Shown here piece by piece: positions 38,695 to 52,100 of a stretch of DNA of 64,000 nt. How positions within the stretch are numbered: position 1 is the stretch's first letter; each line of letters starts with the position of its first letter. Origin of the DNA: Phoebastria nigripes (lineage: Eukaryota; Chordata; Aves; Procellariiformes; Diomedeidae); assembly GCA_035582835.1 (NCBI GenBank), contig JAYKAV010003376.1, positions 281,298 to 345,297 on the forward strand, given 5' to 3'. A model generated the notes under the pieces. That model was not told the origin of the DNA. It ran no database searches and saw only the letters and a list, made by a program, of their open reading frames with translations. The translations under genes and the position numbers were made by a program.

Positions 38695-41608
38695 CGCAAA
38701 TGCAGGCAATGTTACAACCTAAACCCACTACAGCAGCAGAGGTTTACTGCTCTCCTTGTAGAGAACCACGTGAGTTTATTTCAGCTAGCAATGTTTTCTT
38801 TCCCCTTCAGAAATCAGGAGGAGACAATACCACAAAAGTATTTGAGATCCATGTGAACCTTGTTTAGCCACTGTGGATTGGGATTTACATTCCAGGGGTA
38901 TAATGAACCCAGAGACGCAAAGATGTGGGCACACAACATTATTAGACCCTTGAAGATTATCCCAGTCTCACTCAATAACTTAGCCTTTTCTTAATGATCC
39001 TGGCATGTGTATGAACTATAGCCTTTAGCAAAGCTCAATGCCAACAGAAACCAGCAACTTTGCAGAGGCTGAGCAGCAGCCTCGTGTAGTCCTCTGTGTC
39101 AGAGCTCTGGACAGGCTGTATCGTTTTTCTTCAATGGAGGGGGAAAGTGTTTATCTGGGAAGCATTTCACATCAAGGACAAAAGGGAACTGCTTAGCTTT
39201 CCACAAATAGGCTGGTATGCAACTTCCGAGCACTCTCCAAGGAAAACTTTGGAACACTGGCCACGTCCTTCCAGCAGGGATTTCATGTAAAGTAGTTAAT
39301 GCCCCACATCCTTCATTCTGATTTACTCCTGCTTCATCCTTGTTTCAAAGTGCTGCGCTCACTTCAAACACAACATGGGGCTCATCTCTCTGAATATGCA
39401 CTTTGATCGCTGGGGACTCCAGATTCGTATCAGCCGTTCAAACATAAACAGGGATGTGCTGCCTCGACAGAGATATTTCTGTGACTGCCTTTATTTTTGC
39501 AAGAGTAATTTCGAAATGTGAAGCTGGGGTCAGACGACAGGAGATTCAAATCTAGTGGCCAGACAGAGCACTGGATACCAAAGCGCTCGGAGCCTGTCTA
39601 CGACTTTGCTGCTGAGTGGCTGCAGGTTAGCAGGAAAATCTTAGGACCCCTGATTTGACACGTGTCCTGGGAGTCAGTGGAGAAAGGCTTCAGTGTGCTC
39701 CTACCCACAAACGAGAGCACCAAATTAGGTCTCTCTTCCTCTGCAAGCTGCCGCCAGCAGAGAGCGGCACTGCAGAGTTGTGAGCTGGTCTGATGTTCCA
39801 TAGAGCAGTAGAAAGGGGAAATACCCCAAACCTAATCCTTCTGTCAACTCTGGTCCCCTGTGGGACCACCTGTTTTCTCGCTGAAGTCAACAGGAGTTAT
39901 GACCATGCTGGGTGTAAATTTATGCTAATTCTTGGTGCTGATGAAAAATTCTGTTCTACGGTGGGGCTACAGATGAGGCAGACAGATGGGCATAGCCAGG
40001 TCCACAGCGGCCACGACGGGGTAAATCCTCCAGGTGCTTCTCCTGACCAACTGGAGTCTCAGAGGTCTGTGACAATGGCAAAGGATCCAATTTTCACAAG
40101 CAGAACAACTGCCGTCCATGCGGCCACCCGCCTGAACAAGAGGTCAAGGCAGAGGCCCAAACAGATAATTCAGTTTCTGTCAGACACTCCCTGTGTCCCA
40201 ATCTTTCTCTCTAAATCTGCATGTATTAATTCTGAAATTGCATTACTGTAATAGTGTATTTTTAGCAATCACAATTGCAGGAAATTGTCTTCATTCAGGA
40301 AGTTCTTCCATCGTATCAATTGACAGCCACTGTGACTATATCCATATACAGGATCTGATCCATTTTTCCTCCCTCCTGTTTCTATTCACAGGTCCATTTT
40401 TCATTCTCCCTGGAATGCAGAGCATTTGGGAGTGTAGGTGGAAAGCCAAAGTCTTTCAACACCCACTAATAGAAATTTGTTTTATTAATTAACTTTGTGG
40501 GAAGAAAAAAAAAATGAGAGAGCTGATCCTCTGCTCTGAAATCATGAATCACTGTGCAAGAGAAGACATGTCCTCTGGGACACCAGAGGCCGCTTCAGAC
40601 AGAGTGACTGACTGAGTTGCTTTCTTGGGAAGTCCTGAGTCATCAAACACAGCAGTTTAATCCCCAGGAAATGGGAAACATATTGGCATGACGTTCACTT
40701 GCATGGAGCATGAGCTCCAGAGAAGGGTGAACCTCCAAAGGTTCTGGAGATCAGTTTAGCTTGTAGAAGGATTTTAAAACCTTAAAGCTTCTCTGAAGTA
40801 TATCTGATCTGGAGCTGGGTACAGTATTCCCAACACATGATTTACTGGATGAATTAAACTCTTTACATACTTTACAGATTACATATGAATTTACTTTGAC
40901 TTCTCATAAAAATGATTCAATGATTATGACATGAATATGTATTCTGGCTTCTAAGTTATTTACTGTGACAAGTGCTTCATATATTCACCATTCTTAATTT
41001 ACTAGCCCTGTTGTAAGAACTTACTTTTTTTGGCATTCCTGCTCCCACTACTAGCACTTAACTAGGAGGAGCAGCTGATATACATGCTTCTCAGTCTGAC
41101 CCTTCACCGTGGTTCTCCTAAAGGGACACCCACACAGTCATTTCAGACCCAAAGCTGGGTTGCGGCCAGTGTGAAGCCACCTGGCTTGGCTGAGATACCA
41201 CGAGTCGTTAGAAGTGAGACTATTTTGCACTGAAGTGGACAAGAAATGGCACAAGATCACATCGCATATGTATGTTAGAGTGACCTTCTACTTGTGGGGG
41301 CAATTCAGAAAGGTCTCAGTAAATTTCACAGCTTGCCACAACAAGATCCACCCACAAGGAGTCATTTGGCCATGCCACCAGTCACACAATGTTGTTTTGG
41401 AGGGCTTCTAACCCCATTTAAACTGTGAAGAATGTCCCTATGAACACCTGATCACTCATGAAAGATAGAAAATTTATTTGTCAGTGTATTCCTATGTAGA
41501 AAACTATCCCCAACTGTTTTCTTCTAAGGCACTAGTCTTGAAGAAATTTTAAGTGAAAGTGTCAATGAAAAAAGTCATTGACTCTCTTTCTTCCTGTTCC
41601 TTTTTTAG

Positions 41609-41801
41609 GAACCCATGCATGTTAAAGAGCTCCCTGCAAGTAAAATTACTAGCAATTACACTCATGCTGAATCAAGCAGCTCTATTGATTGCAACACAAC
41701 CCACAGATCTCTTGCTGAAGGAAAAGAAGTCAGCTCTGGAAGCGGAAAAGCTATCTGTCCTAACGTGTGAGGTCTCTTTGCCTGACAACGTGATAGTGAA
41801 G
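41609..41801 (+). other. Exon-like segment of unknown gene on the plus strand
   Basis: A strong acceptor (ttcctgttccttttttag) precedes base 41609 and a strong donor (gaag/gtaaggg) follows base 41801, enclosing 193 bases. One frame stays open throughout (NPCMLKSSLQVK ... DNVIVK). A second, starting at the first base, reads EPMHVKELPASK and stops about 53 codons later at tga (41768-41770). I recognise neither peptide. It lies antisense to TRABD2B inside its intron. It could be an exon of a non-coding or lineage-specific antisense transcript, or a chance pairing of good splice sites. Confidence 0.25.
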
Positions 41802-44800
41802 GTAAGGGAAGTCAGCACTGCAAAGACAGAATGACAGCAAACAGACCACAAACTTCCTTAGATAAACGACATCTTTCAAACCACACAATACCACTTGATA
41901 CCTTTGTGCCCCTTGAGCTGTTACAAAGTGCAGCTGCACTTCAGCCCAGATTGATATCACTTGGGACGGAGGCCATCAATCCACAGGACAAGTGCAGGCT
42001 GAATACACAAACACAAAACTCACACAATCTCACTGTTTCAATACAACACTGGAGAGGGGCTGGTGCAGTTTTTCCAAAGGCTTAAATGAGTCTAGTGACA
42101 CTGTCCGACTTGAACATGGGGCCCAAGTCCTTCAAATAGGAGGGGAATTCATGTCACAAAATGATTAGTCATCTAAAATTAGCCAGACACCTACTGCAAG
42201 CAAGTTGGGCCAGCTAAGACACACACGAGCAGTCCTCTGGAAAAGCCAGTCTTTTTACATTGACTATAGTAAGCACCTGCACAACTGTGTGAACATACTC
42301 TTAGTTTTCTACCAATTCCCTCATGGCTCCTCATAACCAAAGACAGGAGAGAATCAGCAACAATCTCATATTAATGATGACCTCTAAAAGCTACTGGCAC
42401 CAGTGGAAGCCTTGTTGTTGACTTCAGTGCAGTTTGGATCAGCTTTATCTCTAGTAACTATAGACCAAATTTTCATCTTATACTAACAACCTTAGGTGAA
42501 AAGATCTGCATTAGAGTTGGCTGGAAGAAGAAAGAGGATGAAAAATCAGCTTCTCTTGTGGAAACAAGAACTCCAAAATTTGGCTAGGAAATAAAGTAAG
42601 AACTAGCTCTGAACTTTTGAAGTCTCCAAGGCTCTGTAAGTTGACTATTAGATAGTTTATGGAGTATGAGATACAGATCTCCTAAAACTGATGGCTGCAG
42701 AGCAGCAAAAAGCCTAGAAACCTTAGCACTGGCTTCAGGAAGGCTCAACGAGCAAGCTGCCCTTGAGCAAAAAGAAGCAAGCCCAGGTTCCCCAGTGGCC
42801 CTGTGTGCAAGTTCCCAAGGAACAGAATGATATGGAATATGAAACAATTTTTTCAAAAGAAACCAGAAATTTTGGCAAGGATAAAATCTGATTATAGAGA
42901 AAAGCGAATGTCCCGTGGGGAGAACTAGTCAAGCACAAAATTCCTGAGTTTTGTTCCATATTCTTTCACCAACACCATGAATTATCTTGCTCTTTCCCAG
43001 ATTTTTTTGTAGCAAGTTTCTAAATTCCACTCTTTCAGAAGGTGTTTGGCATTTAATGGTGGCCTAAAGAACATGCAGATGCGCTGGCTCTAAGTAATGT
43101 GTTGCTCAGGAAGTGACAGGATAATTAAGTTTCTATGGCTGAGAACTTGTAAGTTGACTTTGCTTCTCTACTACATTTTGGAGATTTTCTTCCATTTCTT
43201 TCCCCCCAAGTGTTACTTCGACNGGCTCAGACTTTGTGGCTGTAAGGTAATTATAGATACAAAGACAACTAAATTGCAAAGGAGGATATTTTAAAGGCAC
43301 ATGGGAATCCCTTGAAAATGTAATGTGCATATTTTCATGACTAAATATTTTAAGCATTAAGTAGTCTTAAGTATTCTCCAATGTTAGATGAGGCAATAAA
43401 TTTGCCAATGCATGCAGATGAACCCCATTTAATCCCTATACACNTCTTACTGCAAATTATGCTGTCAGAGAAACCCCCTTAAATAATGGNTGTGCTTTTT
43501 TTCTGAGGGAAGCAAGCTAGTGAAGAGAGTATGATCTTCAGGCTCAGATCAAGTAAAAGATCCAAAGGTTTACAACAGATTTAAGAAGAACTGCAACATC
43601 CCAATGGGGAGATTATTCCACCCACATTAAAAAAAAAAAAAGTGTGCATTTTTCCCTGTCTCAGAAGAGATGGGATCCATATTGGGCTAACATCTCCCCA
43701 GCTCTTCTTTCTTTCTCAATTAACTCAGTTGTTTCCAATGAAAGTGTCACAGCTCTCATAATTCTTTTTTTCTTGTCTCTTTTCTAAATAAAATTTTACT
43801 TATTTCACTACAACTTTAACATTCTCCCAAACACATCCCAAACATTAACAGCTAAGCAAAGTGGAGTAACCCTGCCNGGCTGGCACCAGAAAGCCGAAGT
43901 TGCTTGGGCATCCCAAGGAACGTGGCAACTACTGGGAGACTCCTGAGGGCTCTCATGGCATCCATAAGTTTCTGGGATGTAATCTATTGAACTGGCACTT
44001 TTACCAATTTGGGGCTGTGGGGAATGTTACATCAAACATTTTCCCATCTCTGCATATCACCTTGTGAAGGTTAAGAATCCTGATGGATGAAATGGCTGCA
44101 TCACCACGTGGATCAGTTGTGCTTTNACCCCGTGGGGAAGAAGAAAGCGTTCGTAGTGGAGCAAGGACTTCCACCATGAGACAACGCTGAGCAGGAGNGC
44201 CAGGGTCACACCTGTAGGAGGCTATAGGAAAAGGTGAAGGAGCAAGCTCTTTCCTTCAGAAACAAGGAAAGGAATAAGCTACAACAGCAAAGACATGTTG
44301 CTTCGACTGGGCCAGGAAGTTCAAACATAAGGAGGAAGGGTAATTAATTTCTACAGCAGAGCTCTGAGAGTTTACAATAAACTTTCAGATGGGCAGAAAT
44401 AAAAGCTTGTCCTTAATTCTCCCATTCTGAAAGAAGGTAGAATTGAGCATAATATGAGAAAGAGCAGTCTGATGGAAATGAGCACTGCTGCATGTTTTTC
44501 TGGCTGAGAGAATGGTGTGCAGTACGTCAGGGCTTGGCGCGTGGCAGAAGGTCAGAGCCAATTCTGAGAACCCAGTAACAATAGAGTCATCATGGACACA
44601 GGTGCTTCCGGGATTGATCTTGCAATTTGGCTGTTTCCAATTAAATGTGAAGCAGCTGTGGCCCTTTATCTGCTCAAGTCACTGGAATCCATCTGAGGGG
44701 AAACTTTCTCCCATCTCCTCCTCTCTCCCTGCCCCAAGCATGCAGCTTCTGCTTTCTGAAGACAGAGGGGCAGGGATGGCCAGTTGGCAGAAGCCCCACA

Positions 44801-47800
44801 AAAAAAAAATTGCCTTTCTTATCTCAGGGCAAAGCAATGAGATACTGATTCAGCCATTCATTTTCCAGTGCCTTTCTTTGGGGACAAGGAGGACAGCCAG
44901 CAAAATAAGAAGCAAATACGAATGCTGTTGAAGGTTGTCAGGCAAACAGATTCAGGACACTTCCTCAGGCAACAAAATAAACAAATGAAGCCAATGTGAG
45001 GATAAGTTCTCAAGTGTTTATGGCATTGTTCTGCATGCTGAGTACAACAGGGTTTCTTTTACAGAAAGGGATCGAGCTTTAAAGAAGGTATTTTCAATAG
45101 TCAGCTGGTGGGATTCTAGAAGAGGCTCAGGAAGGTCAGCACTGGGCCACCAGGCAGATCAACGGGAGCCAGCGGATTTCAGAAATCCAGTCAGTGAGAG
45201 CTCCCAAATAGCTCCACACCAGCTAAATGTACTTTATATGAACTTTTCTTTGCCAGTTCATTGATTCTGGAGCCATCAAACCCCTCCATGTCTTGGCTAT
45301 CTCTTCTAGCCTGCCAAGGTCTCACTTTACTTTTCCCCAGTACCTTAAGAAAGGGAGAACTTGGCTCAAATTTGTGCTTGTCACTAGACAACAGAAATGT
45401 GAGACTCTAGGTATTCATTTTGGTTGGCTTAAAGAGCAGCCATTTCACAACCCATGCTTAGCATTTTAGACAGAGGAAGCCAACAATCTTCTGGCTTTAC
45501 CCNGCCTGCATGTAACTGAAAGCATAAACAGCTTTGGTCTTTGTCCTGTTTCACTCTTCCCAAGGCTTTTCTGATACACAGAAACAGTACTAGTTATTTT
45601 CTAAAAAGGTATTCTCTTGTCCTCTCTGAAACTGAAATGGATGGCAGAGCTTAAACATCATACCAGACTACCCCACCTATTTATGGTACTACTGCTTCAT
45701 TATTACTGAACAATAAAGATCAGACTACTAATCATTTCAATAATAATAATCATACTGTTCTACGAACAGAGATATTAAAGAAAAATAGTATTTCCTTTTT
45801 TGGCAAGGCAGCATTGGTAGTAAGTAGGACGTAGCACGAGTGTTTTGCTAAAGTTACTTTCATCGTTTCAAATAATGGGGCTTCTAACTTAACCTGAGAA
45901 AGATTGTCCTGCAAATTACTGTCAAGAAATCATTGATATTCAGCCAAACCCACCCTCACTTTCAATATGATATACCTCCAAACATTCCTATGTGCCAGCT
46001 CAAATTGTTCCTCTTTGTCCTTCTGCACACAATCCATCCACAACAATCCTTTTTTGAATTCCCTTGGCCAAAACATAAGCATGCAGCTGCTTCAGTTTTT
46101 TCCAACCCTTGCTGGTTTTTCCATGTGCTGTCCACCCCCACCAATCTCTACATTAGAGTCCAGCTGATCTTCCCTGAACACTATCCAATTTTTCAATTGT
46201 CAGTGCCAGAATGCAATGCAGTGGGCTTGACTCCCTTACACAACTTATTTGGAAGTAAAGCAGAAATGTCTCTTTTGGGTTTCAGCAGAGGAGAGGAATA
46301 CCTCTTATTTCATGTATGGCTCCACAAGAATCAAGATGAAAACACCTGCATCTCTATAATCCATAAAACAATTTCTGCTTGCAAGCAGCTCAAAATTTGT
46401 TGAACTTCTACTTGTTTATTCTATGTACACATGTGGTTAGTATAGCCACTACCTCAAAACAGTTCCTCTTCTGGGCCTTTCTAACCATTTTCAAATGTTT
46501 TTATTTCATGTTTTAAAAAGGAAAGAGGAGAGCAAAAAAAGAGGGGTAGACAAAAATGCAAGGTTCCTTAAGACTCTCAATTACAGCAACATAACCCCAA
46601 CATCACAACAATTAACTGGCTGTGCTTTCTGAATATGCCATCAACTTTGTCATAATTGTGTTTGACTAGACTGTCTTTTGCAGCTCACCCAGAAATCATA
46701 AAATACAAGCTATTCTAAAAAAGAGAGACAAAATGGTTTGCAGCAGCCTCCTCTTTTCTAAGGGGGAGCCCCAAGCACTTCTGATGGCTACAGCCCCAGC
46801 TGTAGGACAATGAAAATACAGTCCCTGATGTGCAGGGAGTCTCTTTTTTTCTAAAGGCAGCAAGCTGTTTCCTGTCAATATATTTAAATTCTCTATAATC
46901 TTCTACTGTCTCTGCACCTTGAGTAATGCAATTTAGTGGCAACTCTGGATTTCTTTACCATGCCATTTATTTTTCTTTCTGTATTCTCATCTAAGACTGG
47001 CCGATCTGCCTGGATCATCAGACCATAGGAAAACATACAGAGCACCTAATCTTTATGGAGTACAACCATATGCTCTCTCTCAACTCAATCCAGTACTCAA
47101 GCCCAACAGTATACCCTTTAATAAAGTTTTGTATGTTCAATGTTCAGAACAGACCCCACTGGAATTAGGGTACTAGTCCAGACAAAGGAACCAACCTGCC
47201 CAACGCTCTGGTCTGGAGCTGGGAACAGAAGCTACCAAGTGTAGGATAATTCAACTGAGGACATATGCATCATTCTAGGCAGCAGTCCAAGTCCACTTGC
47301 TTTCAAGTACGTTTCCCCCAGGGACTGACAATTTTAGGGAAGACGTCATGAACAAGAGACACTGCTGCCAAGGTAGGGGAATGCATAGACAGAGGTGCCC
47401 CATATTGCAAATAAGTCAATATTAAGCAGTGGCTTTGTTTCAAGTTTCCTGCCCCATCAGGTTATTTTAAGTCTGTGATGACGTGTATAGACATATCCCA
47501 AGACCATAAAGAGCAGAGACTATTCTTGGACATCTTTCACACTACTGTATCTTTCTTTCTTCTCAAGGGCTTGCAAACAGCCAATAAATTAATAGTTTCA
47601 CAATTTCCAGTTGAAATACTTTTCACAGGAAGATGATACTTTCAACTAAATGAAAATTGCTGAGGAAAGTGCCTACTTCCCCGAGAGGAAAGTTTCTTTG
47701 TCAGAAACCTAGGAGCGGTATACCTCAGCTGTTTTGGTATAGTTTGCTTAGTTTTTCTGGTTTGCTGTATTTTTAGACACAGGCATTTTTGTTGATTTTA

Positions 47801-49074
47801 GCCAAAAAGTCAGTTACAGTGTTTACTGCTCTTCCCTGTGCCATGTTGACTTTTCTCCCTCTGCCAAAGTGCTTCTTAAATCCCCTCTGAATATATGCTC
47901 TTCCTTGTGTTTGATAGCTTTTTCTTCCTCTTTTCCCCATTGTTATTTAAGACTGTGCTTTTATTGCTCAACATATTCCAAGAAGCATTTAGGATAAATG
48001 CTCTGTCAAAGACACTTATGTACAGTTGAGCCATATTATATTCTATATGAATCATTGCGGATGTTTCACAAACAAGGTTAGATCAGCCAGATTTTCCAAC
48101 CATATTAAACATAGCTTTTTCAGACATGGTCTACCAGCCCTGCGATTAATCCTCCATATTGAAACTCACCTCATATTTGGACCATGTCATGTCTGCCCAC
48201 CAGGGACTGGAGCATGCTGCTAACACTTTCTCCTAATGAGGATAACAATCCTATGACAGAGCAATCTCAGCCAATTTTTATCTGCAGAATGCAGAGGAAA
48301 GGCTAACTTTGCAAAGCTAGATGGTCTCTCACCATCCCTCCCAGTTTTATTATCTATGCTATCTTTAGACAGAGACCTTATCTAAATGGCCAGGAAAGAG
48401 AAAAGTCCAGGGGAGGAAGGAAGTCTGTTTCACCAACTGAGGACAATTTTGTGCCATATTGTATCTCATACTAATTAAGATTGCCAAGAGCCTGGTAATC
48501 AATCCTTCTTGCCTGCTTCACTTGATCAGATAGATGGAGAAGCTCAGGGAATATTGAATCACTTTTTACCTACCCACCACACTTTCCAAGGTGCATCTGC
48601 TACACTAAATCTGGTCCTTCAGGCAAAACTGAAATTCCACCTGAAGAAGAGCAGCCTGACAGAGAGGCCTGAAAAATGAAGTTGGTGGCAGTCTACTGCC
48701 CTGCAATGGAGAAGCAACTAAAACCCCACGGAGAGAAAAAGATAAAACAGCTATGGGGGAAAATGAGCTAAACGAGATGTTTCTTGAAAACAGANAGAAA
48801 CTGTGGCACTTCTGATCTAGTATAGTGAAGCAGCTGTGATAGGAATAATGTCCCCAAGTGAAAAAAACAGCCACTGAGGCTCCATACGTTTCCAAACTCA
48901 CACAACGGATGCTTTACAAGGCACTTATTGTCTGGAACTTGGGTGGGAAAGGGAGGTTCCTCACCCCCTCACCCATCTCCTATACTAATGCAATAATCTT
49001 GCTTAGTCACAGCAAAATGGAGAGAAAAAAGAAAAGGAGAGACAGTGATTAATAATNTGTGGGCAGCTGCTTAC

Positions 49075-49165
49075 TTTCCAATTGGTTGTCCAGGAGGGGT
49101 GTGCTCCACTTCAAATCCTGCTTGTCTCAGTACATCAATCACAGTGTTGTTACCCAGGAAGTGAC
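49075..49165 (-). CDS. TRABD2B: TRABD2B (TIKI2) third-last coding exon, end of the protease domain
   Basis: Read on the minus strand, this 91-nt exon lies between a pyrimidine-rich acceptor (ctgtattttag) and a GTAAGC donor. It encodes (G)[16 protein letters not shown] followed by [13 protein letters not shown], which closely matches the end of the TIKI/TraB-PrgY domain of vertebrate TRABD2B. TIKI enzymes carry two conserved GX2H motifs (GTIH near the start and GAGH near the end of the domain). The first full codon here is the His of the second motif, and the preceding Gly codon is split across the intron. N-N-T is a potential N-glycosylation sequon. The exon starts with two bases of a split codon and ends with two bases (AA), which join the single T opening the exon at 24440 to give Asn. 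Known family role: a metal-dependent protease that trims the amino terminus of Wnt proteins and so inhibits Wnt signalling. TRABD2A is the alternative, but the downstream exons favour TRABD2B. Confidence 0.93.
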
Positions 49166-52100
49166 CTAAAATACAGGTAGAAAATAGCACTGTCAATCAA
49201 ACTGCTCCTCTCACTCATTTGAGTTTCTCCTGTTGGAACAACAGGTTTGGGAGACAAGGTTACCAGAAGCTAGACCAGCTCCAAAAGCAAGAAAGGCACA
49301 TTATTATGCAATTTGTTGTAATTCAGACTCAGCTATTCACCACATAGCCCACTGCAGCCTTTGGCAATGGCCAGAGGANGAGACAGTGTACAGCCCAATA
49401 TGGTCTTCTTCCATCATATTTACCCCTCCCGCACCTCACATGGCCAAGGGACTGGGTGGATAAAAGAAAACCTAGATGAATTGCTAGTCTCATCTTCCAC
49501 TGTGGCCATTTTTGGTATGTGCATGGACTAAATAAACTTCTAACATGGATATCAGAATGACCCTGCAGTGGCAAAAAGAATATTACTAGGGCTTTGACTC
49601 ATGAATTGGAACAACTTACAACCCCAGATGTCCACTCNGCCCATCATCGTCCATGGACATCTGCTTATGAAGAAGCTCTGAAGCTGCTGTACTGCATGCT
49701 CAGTGCTTATCTACCTAAAACGGCAGTGATTCAGGAATTGCTTCATCAACTGCTCAGCCACCTGCACAGCAGGGTTGGGAGGAGCTGGGATGGTAACCTT
49801 ATCTCTCCCAAAATGTGAAGATTTAGTCCTGTAAATCAGGGCTCTTTGCTAAAAGTGTAAAGGTCGCATTCCTATTCACAGAAGTAACAAAGAACCCAAC
49901 AAGTATTGCAGCATGTACGGGCCTTGAAAGAGTTTACTTAAGGGAGTCCTATATACTTGAGGTCTGAACCAAATCCCACTGGAGTCAATGGAAGCCCTCA
50001 AAGGGCTTTGGGTACAGACTCAATAAGGCAGTGTAATCCCTCTAAAGCTTTCAACTTATTGTCAGAGTCCTACATTGTTTTCAGGATGGGTTAGATGTAT
50101 AAAGCAAGGAGGCAAGAAGTCCACTAACAGGTTTATTAAAATCCACGTAGCCCAGTAACCTGTCTCCAACTGTAGCCAGTGGTGAATGTTAAAGGTATAT
50201 AAATATATACATGAATGACACTGAGAAAGGACAGAACAATCCCCCTCCATTATGACCATTAGCTTCCAGCTCCGCACGGCTGGGTGACCCCCATTTACAC
50301 CCAGGTCATTGCATCTCACTGCCAGCTCTGAATAGACCAATTCACCATGAATGTGCTCAAGCCTCTGCCTCCACGTACTTTTTGCCCCGTGCCATCTTGC
50401 AGCAGGGAGTTCCACCACGTGCCACGTGTAAAAACATACTCCTCCGGTTTGCTGCTGCGTGGAGAGTATGTGCTTGCCTTAAGCACAGTGTAAGTGTTTG
50501 CAGGAGATGTTTGTAACTGCCCGGCTCCATAGCAGAGCCAAATGCTTTGCACAGAAAAAACAAGGCAGGCATGACATGCCCGAGTCTCTCTCCATGCATG
50601 CCACTGTGTAAGGAGCTGGCGTAACCGTCAGTAGAGTCACCCCTAGGACACTTCACCCATACTGCACAAAGTCGCTATGAATTTGAGAGTAATTCAGTCC
50701 CTAGTATTCACTAAGCCTGCATCTCTCTGCTCACACTGCCAACAAGGGCGCTAATTCGCATCAGTTGTGGGAATGATGTAGTCGTATGGCTTTTAGTGCA
50801 ACTTGCAAGCACTGGTAAGAGCTTTTAGCCAAAAGACATTTCTTTAAATGATTAAACGTACATTTGCAGAGCCCTAGGGTGTTCCAGGATTCCTCCACTT
50901 CCTTTTAAGAAAACTCAAAATTTGATTTTCCCCTGACTAACTTACTTATAACAAAAGCCAAAGGAGCAGAGAGCAGTCCCAAAAATGTGTTACACACCCT
51001 CAGAGATTCAAGAAATGAGACATTTGTGAGTGATTAACTGGATTTGATCATATCCTGGTTTTTTATGCAGTGGCCAAGGCAAACAAAGGTCCCCATTCTG
51101 TCACTGGCAAAGTGACACTGAGGAACCAAAGTCAAAGGTATCAAAGTCAGAGATGTTTCTCAGTCCATGGTACAACGCTCTACTTTCCCTGAACCGGAGT
51201 CTTAAATGCCAAGAGAATTCTTAATGTAAACAATCATCCTGAATCCAGCAAATCTTTGACATCATGACAGTATGAAAGAACCCAATTTTAACTGCTTTAA
51301 AGCCAGGAAAAAAAGTAACTATTTTCAGTTACAAAAGCAACAGCTCTGATTCCTTATCCATCCAAAATGGTAGGACCATCAACAACGTCAGCCCCACAGC
51401 AAAGCCCGCAAGTCCCTTCAAGTGATGGATGAAGACCAAAAGGTGATACCTCTTGGACTTCCCATTCCTGCCCTCTGTGTGGAGACCATGATGAAAGCTG
51501 CTAGCTCATTGGACTGGTGATCTGCTGTGCAGGACGGCAGAAAAACATAAGTGTGGCGAGATGCGTGTTTCCACAGGGTAAGCCACCCCGAGCTGTTCAG
51601 TCCTCTGCCATACCCCTTTCTCCTGGGAGCTGTCCTCCAGCTATCCGGGAGTTTGTGTCGGATTTGGACTGCAATTGCGGGGAACAGAGGAGGCTCCTGC
51701 CAAGGTAAAACCCATCCATGCGGAGAATGAATGTCCCCAGGACCTCTTCGGAGACCAGGGACTGAATTTCCGTATCACAAATCTCCTTACCCTTTGCTCC
51801 AACCTCGAGGCTTATTCCTTTAATTTTGCCTTTCCTAACATGAAGGAATACCAGCTTCCATTAAAAAANCCCCACCAAACTCCAAATCCCTGAATAAACG
51901 AAAATCTTCATTACAAACTTCAATGTGAATATAGTTATTTCATTTTAGGTCCACAATTCAACACATACTAAAATATTTTCAATGCCCCAGTTCAGCCAAG
52001 AGAAAAGAAATCAAAACAATCAAAACCAAAAACTATCTTCAAGCTGACCCCCAAATAATTCTCCGTTCCACATACATCAACAGAGCCTGAAGCTTTAACA

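Larger units (their letters stand above)
24441..49074 (-). other. TRABD2B intron between third-last and penultimate exons (about 24.6 kb)
   Basis: Bounded by the GTAAGC donor after base 49075 and the ttttgcag acceptor before base 24440. It contains the solo LTR (26228-26790), a CR1 3' end (27222-27418), an A-run (28572-28590), AT- and CA-type microsatellites, a short tandem-repeat cluster (30964-31012), a triple 10-bp repeat (38665-38694) and a plus-strand exon-like segment (41609-41801). The rest looks like ordinary unique intronic DNA. No recognised protein exon or RNA gene lies in it. Confidence 0.85.

Noticed and set aside
39793..40251. 152-codon open frame on the plus strand
   Set aside because: The translation has no domain or low-complexity pattern I recognise and lies in TRABD2B intron with no convincing flanking splice sites.
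49266..49300. Minus-strand FGAG-like string near the third-last exon, considered as the missing GAGH part
   Set aside because: The surrounding translation does not match the family, there is no acceptor/donor pairing, and the required phase is not met.
49976..50030. 'cactggagtcaatggaagccc' type segment and similar strings near 33350, 39885 and 42430, considered as copies of an old SINE
   Set aside because: The similarity is short and I could not extend it to a full element at any of the sites.
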